Assembly: GCA_903960645.1 (NCBI GenBank)
Contig: CAJCBN010000141.1
Coordinates: 1 to 13,913, forward strand
Source: an uncultured Actinomycetes bacterium
GTDB lineage: Bacteria; Actinomycetota; Thermoleophilia; Gaiellales; F1-60-MAGs149
Direction of reading: 5' to 3'
DNA: 13,913 nt
Numbering within the stretch: position 1 is the stretch's first letter; the number at the start of each line of letters is the position of its first letter. Position numbers and translations under genes: made by a program. This document shows positions 13,105-13,913 of the stretch, piece by piece. The notes beneath the pieces are model-generated. The model worked only from the letters and a program-made list of their open reading frames with translations, was not told the origin of the DNA and ran no database searches.

Positions 13105-13383
13105 CTACCCGACCTTGATCTTGATCGTGCGCACGACGCTCGTGCCGTTCGCACGCTTGACCTTTATCTTCACCTTGTAGGTCCCCGGCTTCGACGCCAC
13201 GAGCTTGCCGTCGACGAGCTTCAGACCGTCGGGCAGCGAGCTGGCCAGGTACTCGACCTTCGAGGTCGGCCGCACCCAGATGTTCGCGCCGCGCAGCAGG
13301 TCTGCGCCGGCGGCCGGCACCGACGCAGCCAGGACAGCCTCACCTCGTGTCTCACCGAGCGTGATGCCCGGCGCCGGCGAGTA
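13105..13383 (-). other. Shared C-terminal domain, copy in gene D
   Basis: The last 93 residues. They differ from gene B at only ten positions by eye, mostly conservative (I/V, M/I, F/Y). The domain ends directly at the TAG stop, with the GGTCGG...CCGACC stem spanning the final codons in both genes. Confidence 0.7.
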
Positions 13384-13913
13384 CGGAAGCTCCGATGGCG
13401 CGGAGGACGCGTTGCCGCCCGCCGAGACGGGATCAGGCGATTGCGGCTGGGCCGGCGTCGGGACCGCACCCTGGATCACCTGGCGCGGAGTCGATGCACT
13501 CACCTGCGGCTCCGAGAATCCATTCGAAGCCGTGATCTTCACGCGCACGTACTTGCCAACCTGCGCGGCGGCGGGAGTGAACAAGCTCGTGTCCGCGCCG
13601 GCGATGTCGGTCCAAACAACGGACTGCGTGCCAATAGACGGCGTCGCCAGCATCCCTCGCAGCGTGACGTCCGGCGCCGCGTCCGCCTCTTGCCACTGGT
13701 ACGTCGCCGTCGGCGCAGGTATCCCAGTCAACTCGACGACGGCCTCCATGGTCGAGCCGCTGGGGACAGAGTCATCGGAGACGTCATCACCATCGAGATC
13801 AATCGACGCGACCGCGGCAAACTGGCTTGCCCGGACGATGTCGACGTTGTAGCTGGACAGGTGGCCCTCATTCACCGCATACGGGCGATACCCAAACCAC
13901 GCCCCGGTAGTGC
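13105..13913 (-). CDS. Gene D: secreted protein with Ig-like and shared C-terminal domain (5' part outside window)
   Basis: The frame is open to the window edge (268 residues seen), so the start and signal peptide are missing. A GTG at 13875 is an internal codon, because coding sequence continues upstream (AWFGYRPYA). From the visible start there is an unrecognised ~45-residue segment, an Ig-like module (YQWQEADAAPDV ... VGKYVRVKITASNG), a Pro/Ser linker and the 93-residue C-terminal domain (PYSPAPGITLGETRG ... KIKVG). The last ~210 bp are nearly identical to the end of gene B, including the stop and the adjacent hairpin region, which marks a duplicated segment. It is convergent with HK2, as gene B is with HK1. 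Function is probably extracellular; the N-terminal domains are needed to say more. Confidence 0.88.
   Translation of the reverse strand, partial: TTGAWFGYRPYAVNEGHLSSYNVDIVRASQFAAVASIDLDGDDVSDDSVPSGSTMEAVVELTGIPAPTATYQWQEADAAPDVTLRGMLATPSIGTQSVVWTDIAGADTSLFTPAAAQVGKYVRVKITASNGFSEPQVSASTPRQVIQGAVPTPAQPQSPDPVSAGGNASSAPSELPYSPAPGITLGETRGEAVLAASVPAAGADLLRGANIWVRPTSKVEYLASSLPDGLKLVDGKLVASKPGTYKVKIKVKRANGTSVVRTIKIKVG

Noticed and set aside
13873..13875. GTG at 13875 as the real start of gene D
   Set aside because: The frame stays open to the window edge with protein-like sequence and there is no signal peptide after the GTG; it is an internal codon.

Overview
The window is GC-rich and reads like an actinomycete (Actinomycetota) chromosome. 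The signs are strong G/C third-position bias, GTG starts, apparently leaderless promoters, NarL/LuxR-type two-component genes, and long secreted proteins built from the 'VGETLTA..GTW' Ig-like module common in Actinobacteria, Thermoleophilia included. The lineage below phylum is a guess. I see no tRNA, rRNA, CRISPR array, IS element or metabolic gene.

Layout: two paralogous modules lie side by side. Module 1 is gene A (-, left end outside the window), a divergent response regulator RR1 (+), a histidine kinase HK1 (+) and convergent gene B (-). Module 2 is gene C (-), divergent RR2 (+), HK2 (+) and convergent gene D (-, 5' part outside the window). The RR-HK pairs are colinear paralogues (215 aa and 570 aa in both modules) with the same 26-nt gene overlap. 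The duplicated block also includes the HK 3' end, a terminator hairpin and the 3' end of the convergent secreted gene.

The secreted proteins have different sensory or adhesive fronts on one plan. Gene A has two arrays of seven Asp-box-like blades, each followed by a fibronectin-III-like domain. Gene B has YWTD-like propeller repeats. Gene C has eight disulphide-type 'SVSC...GNC' blades. B, C and D then have an Ig-like domain, a Pro/Thr/Ala linker and the same 93-residue C-terminal domain, which I do not recognise and which lacks LPXTG or another known sorting signal. Gene A's C-terminus is outside the window.

Regulation is visible. A, B and C share a promoter signature on the minus strand (TTGC-N-TAGCGT, then exactly 6 nt, then ATG). 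28 bp upstream of each -10 lies a pair of direct repeats spaced exactly 32 bp apart. The pair lies between the divergent promoters at A/RR1 and C/RR2, and also in front of B. Repeats at B and C are nearly identical; those at A keep the spacing but have a different core, matching a difference in the RR recognition helices. RR2 would then control C, B and itself, and RR1 would control A and itself. My working hypothesis is a two-component-controlled family of surface beta-propeller proteins with a common C-terminal domain.

Gene A has lost its ancestral signal-peptide start. The conserved promoter now drives a frameshifted 46-codon ORF whose stop overlaps a new ATG (TGATG) for gene A.
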